NCBI GenBank assembly: GCA_021204375.1 | Contig: JAJPZL010000427.1 | Coordinates: 1-6,492 of the forward strand | Direction: 5' to 3' | Length of the DNA stretch: 6,492 nt | Origin: Bacteroides sp. | Lineage (GTDB): Bacteria; Bacteroidota; Bacteroidia; Bacteroidales; Bacteroidaceae | In this document: positions 5,037-6,492 of the stretch, in pieces | Numbering within the stretch: the stretch's first letter is position 1 | Layout of the letters: the number at the start of each line of letters is the position of its first letter | Made by a program: the position numbers and the translations under genes | Notes under the pieces: model-generated | Told to the model about the DNA's origin: nothing | Seen by the model: only the letters and a program-made list of their open reading frames with translations | Databases searched by the model: none

Positions 5037-6446
5037 TTATAAACTATCTCCAAAATCAGCCCTAAACTTCTCTACCAGTTTAGAGGGCCAGTTGGAAGTG
5101 GATTCCAACCCACCCATAAAGAAACGAAGTACGGGTGGTTCGTATGTAAAGCGCAATCCGCCGATCAGCTCCCTGTTCTCATAGAGCCAGGTAAGACGGT
5201 CGATCACATATTTAATTTGTGAGAGGGTAAAGACACGACGGGGAACAGCCAGGCGCAATAACTCTACATCGGCTAAGATCTCTACCCCGTTCTCATCGCG
5301 TACGCTGGAAATAGTACTGCGTTCCATACCGCGTACACCGGAAATAAGATAGAATGCGGCTGCCAGTGCCCCGGCAGGATATTCAGTTTAGGGAATATGG
5401 GGACAGAAACCGGTTGCATCGATATGGCCACCCAGTACACCCGGAGGGGTTACTACGGGAATACCCCGGCTATCCAGTTCTTCTACTAAGTATTTAATAA
5501 AGGCGGGACTCTGGCTGATCATGGTCTCATCCAGTGTCTCCCGGAGCCCTACGGCAATGGCTTCAATCTCCCTGACGGAGATACCTCCGTAGGTAAGGAA
5601 TCCTTCGAAGAGGGGGAATAAGGGCTTCCATTTTGTAGTAGAGGTCTTTGCGGTTGGTACAGATACCTCCTCCGCGTGAAGAGCTGAGTTTACGGGCAGA
5701 GAAGTAAACGAGGTCGGCCAGTCCGGTCATAGACTTGATAATATCGCCCAGAGAGTTCTTTTTCCAGGCTTCTTCGCATTGCTGGATCAGGTAAGCATTC
5801 TCTCCGATGAGACTGGCGTCGAGTATCAGCATAATGCCATATTTATCGGCTATACGGCGTACGTCCATCAGGTTAGCCATGGAGAAAGGCTGGCCTCCGA
5901 TCAGGTTGGTAGAGGCTTCCATACGGATAAACGGTATATTCTCTACTCCATTCTCTTCAATGTACTTTACCAGCTTATCGATATCAATGTTCCCCTTGAA
6001 CGGATTGGTGGATTTAATGACCAGCGCATCGTCGTACAGTAACTCGGCTATCTTTCCTCCTACCTCAAGAATATGTGCCAGGGCGGTGGTAAAGTGATAG
6101 TTCATCGGGATCACATTACCTGATTTAATAAAGGTACGGGAGATCACATTTTCGGTAGCACGTCCCTGGTGCACGGGCAACAGGTATTTTTTACCCAATA
6201 CATCTTCTACCGCTTTCTGGTATTTTTCAAAACTTTGTGAACCGGCGTATGCATGGCATTGGTGCCGCTGTCGGTAAGCATATCCAGAAATACATCTTTG
6301 GTACTTAAACGGAAGGTGTTAAAACCGGCTTCTTCAATGGCGTTTAGTCTTCTCTCGATAGGAACGAGGTTCAGTTTTTGTACGATCCTGACCTTATGCA
6401 ACTCCAATGGGATATCTTCTCCGGAGTGAAATTTTACATTTGACAT
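5037..6446 (-). pseudogene. Tryptophanase / tyrosine phenol-lyase family PLP lyase, three inactivating lesions
   Basis: This is the remains of a PLP-dependent beta-elimination lyase (tryptophanase TnaA / tyrosine phenol-lyase family), which splits an aromatic amino acid into pyruvate, ammonia and indole or phenol. Restored, it would be about 480 residues, near the family length of 455-475. Segments in order: ATG at 6446 and LLTDSGTNAM-type block; YAGSQSF; phosphate-binding HQGRATEN (6171-6148); STNLIGGQPFSMANL; Asp of LILDASL (5820-5818); SARK with the Schiff-base lysine codon at 5691-5689; and a C-terminus RGMERSTISS, PRRVFTL, LRFTYEPPVLRFF. Lesions: (1) about 40 bp missing at 6252-6250, between NAM and YAGS, with a frame change; (2) one extra C in the run at 5616-5612 (G on plus); (3) TAA at 5390-5388, probably from CAA. 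Removing these gives one continuous family-like protein. The arginine that follows the PLP-binding Asp in both characterised enzymes (Arg217 in tyrosine phenol-lyase) is Leu here, so substrate cannot be assigned. A -7 box lies upstream and a terminator downstream. Confidence 0.9.
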
Positions 6447-6479
6447 GTTAAATAGTATTAGAAATTAAATTTACGGTTC

Positions 6480-6487
6480 CAAATTTA
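6480..6487 (-). promoter_or_regulatory. -7 promoter box of the lyase pseudogene
   Basis: On the minus strand this reads TAAATTTG, an exact TAnnTTTG match 33 bases upstream of the ATG at 6446. The -33 element would lie beyond the window. The promoter box looks intact although the gene is broken. Confidence 0.55.
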
Positions 6488-6492
6488 AACAA

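Noticed and set aside
5612..5616. Programmed frameshift in the lyase
   Set aside because: The C-run is not a known slippery heptamer with a downstream structure, and the gene has two further independent lesions.
5779..6097. Two plus-strand frames of 87 and 96 codons inside the lyase pseudogene
   Set aside because: Shadows of the PLP-lyase coding strand, whose family motifs are clear.

Overview
The window looks like a chromosomal segment from a Bacteroidota bacterium, most likely order Bacteroidales. Three things support this. Ribosomal protein S16 carries the long Ala/Lys/Glu-rich C-terminal extension typical of that group. Several genes sit behind TAnnTTTG-type -7 boxes with no clear Shine-Dalgarno sequence. 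Two of the genes encode lipoproteins of Bacteroidales style, one of them a TlpA-like thioredoxin lipoprotein with a DUF4369-like N-terminus. Genus cannot be fixed from the sequence alone.

Layout. Positions 1-549 (+) hold rpsP without its first codons, followed by a strong intrinsic terminator at 578-611. From there to about 1308 I see no credible gene. This stretch is packed with inverted repeats, including two adjacent composite palindromic elements (about 761-935 and 999-1234), and looks like dispersed, REP/MITE-like structured DNA. An uncharacterised lipoprotein gene (1309-2136, -) and cca (2333-3769, +), the tRNA nucleotidyltransferase with an HD domain, are divergently transcribed from a shared intergenic region with a -7 box for each.

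The second half is on the minus strand and decayed. A TlpA-like thioredoxin lipoprotein (3796-4953) has lost its start codon and carries an in-frame TAG. Upstream of it, a tryptophanase/tyrosine phenol-lyase family gene (5037-6446) carries a deletion of about 40 bp that shifts the frame, a 1-nt frameshift in a C-run and an in-frame TAA. It still has a -7 promoter box in front and a candidate terminator behind.

The intact genes are housekeeping (translation, tRNA 3'-end maturation) plus an envelope lipoprotein. The two pseudogenes would have served amino-acid catabolism (a PLP-dependent beta-elimination lyase) and the periplasmic face of the envelope. I found no CRISPR array, tRNA or rRNA gene, transposase, phage gene or defence system. 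The most notable content is the palindromic intergenic block and the cluster of independent inactivating lesions in two neighbouring genes. Nothing here amounts to a convincing new multigene system.
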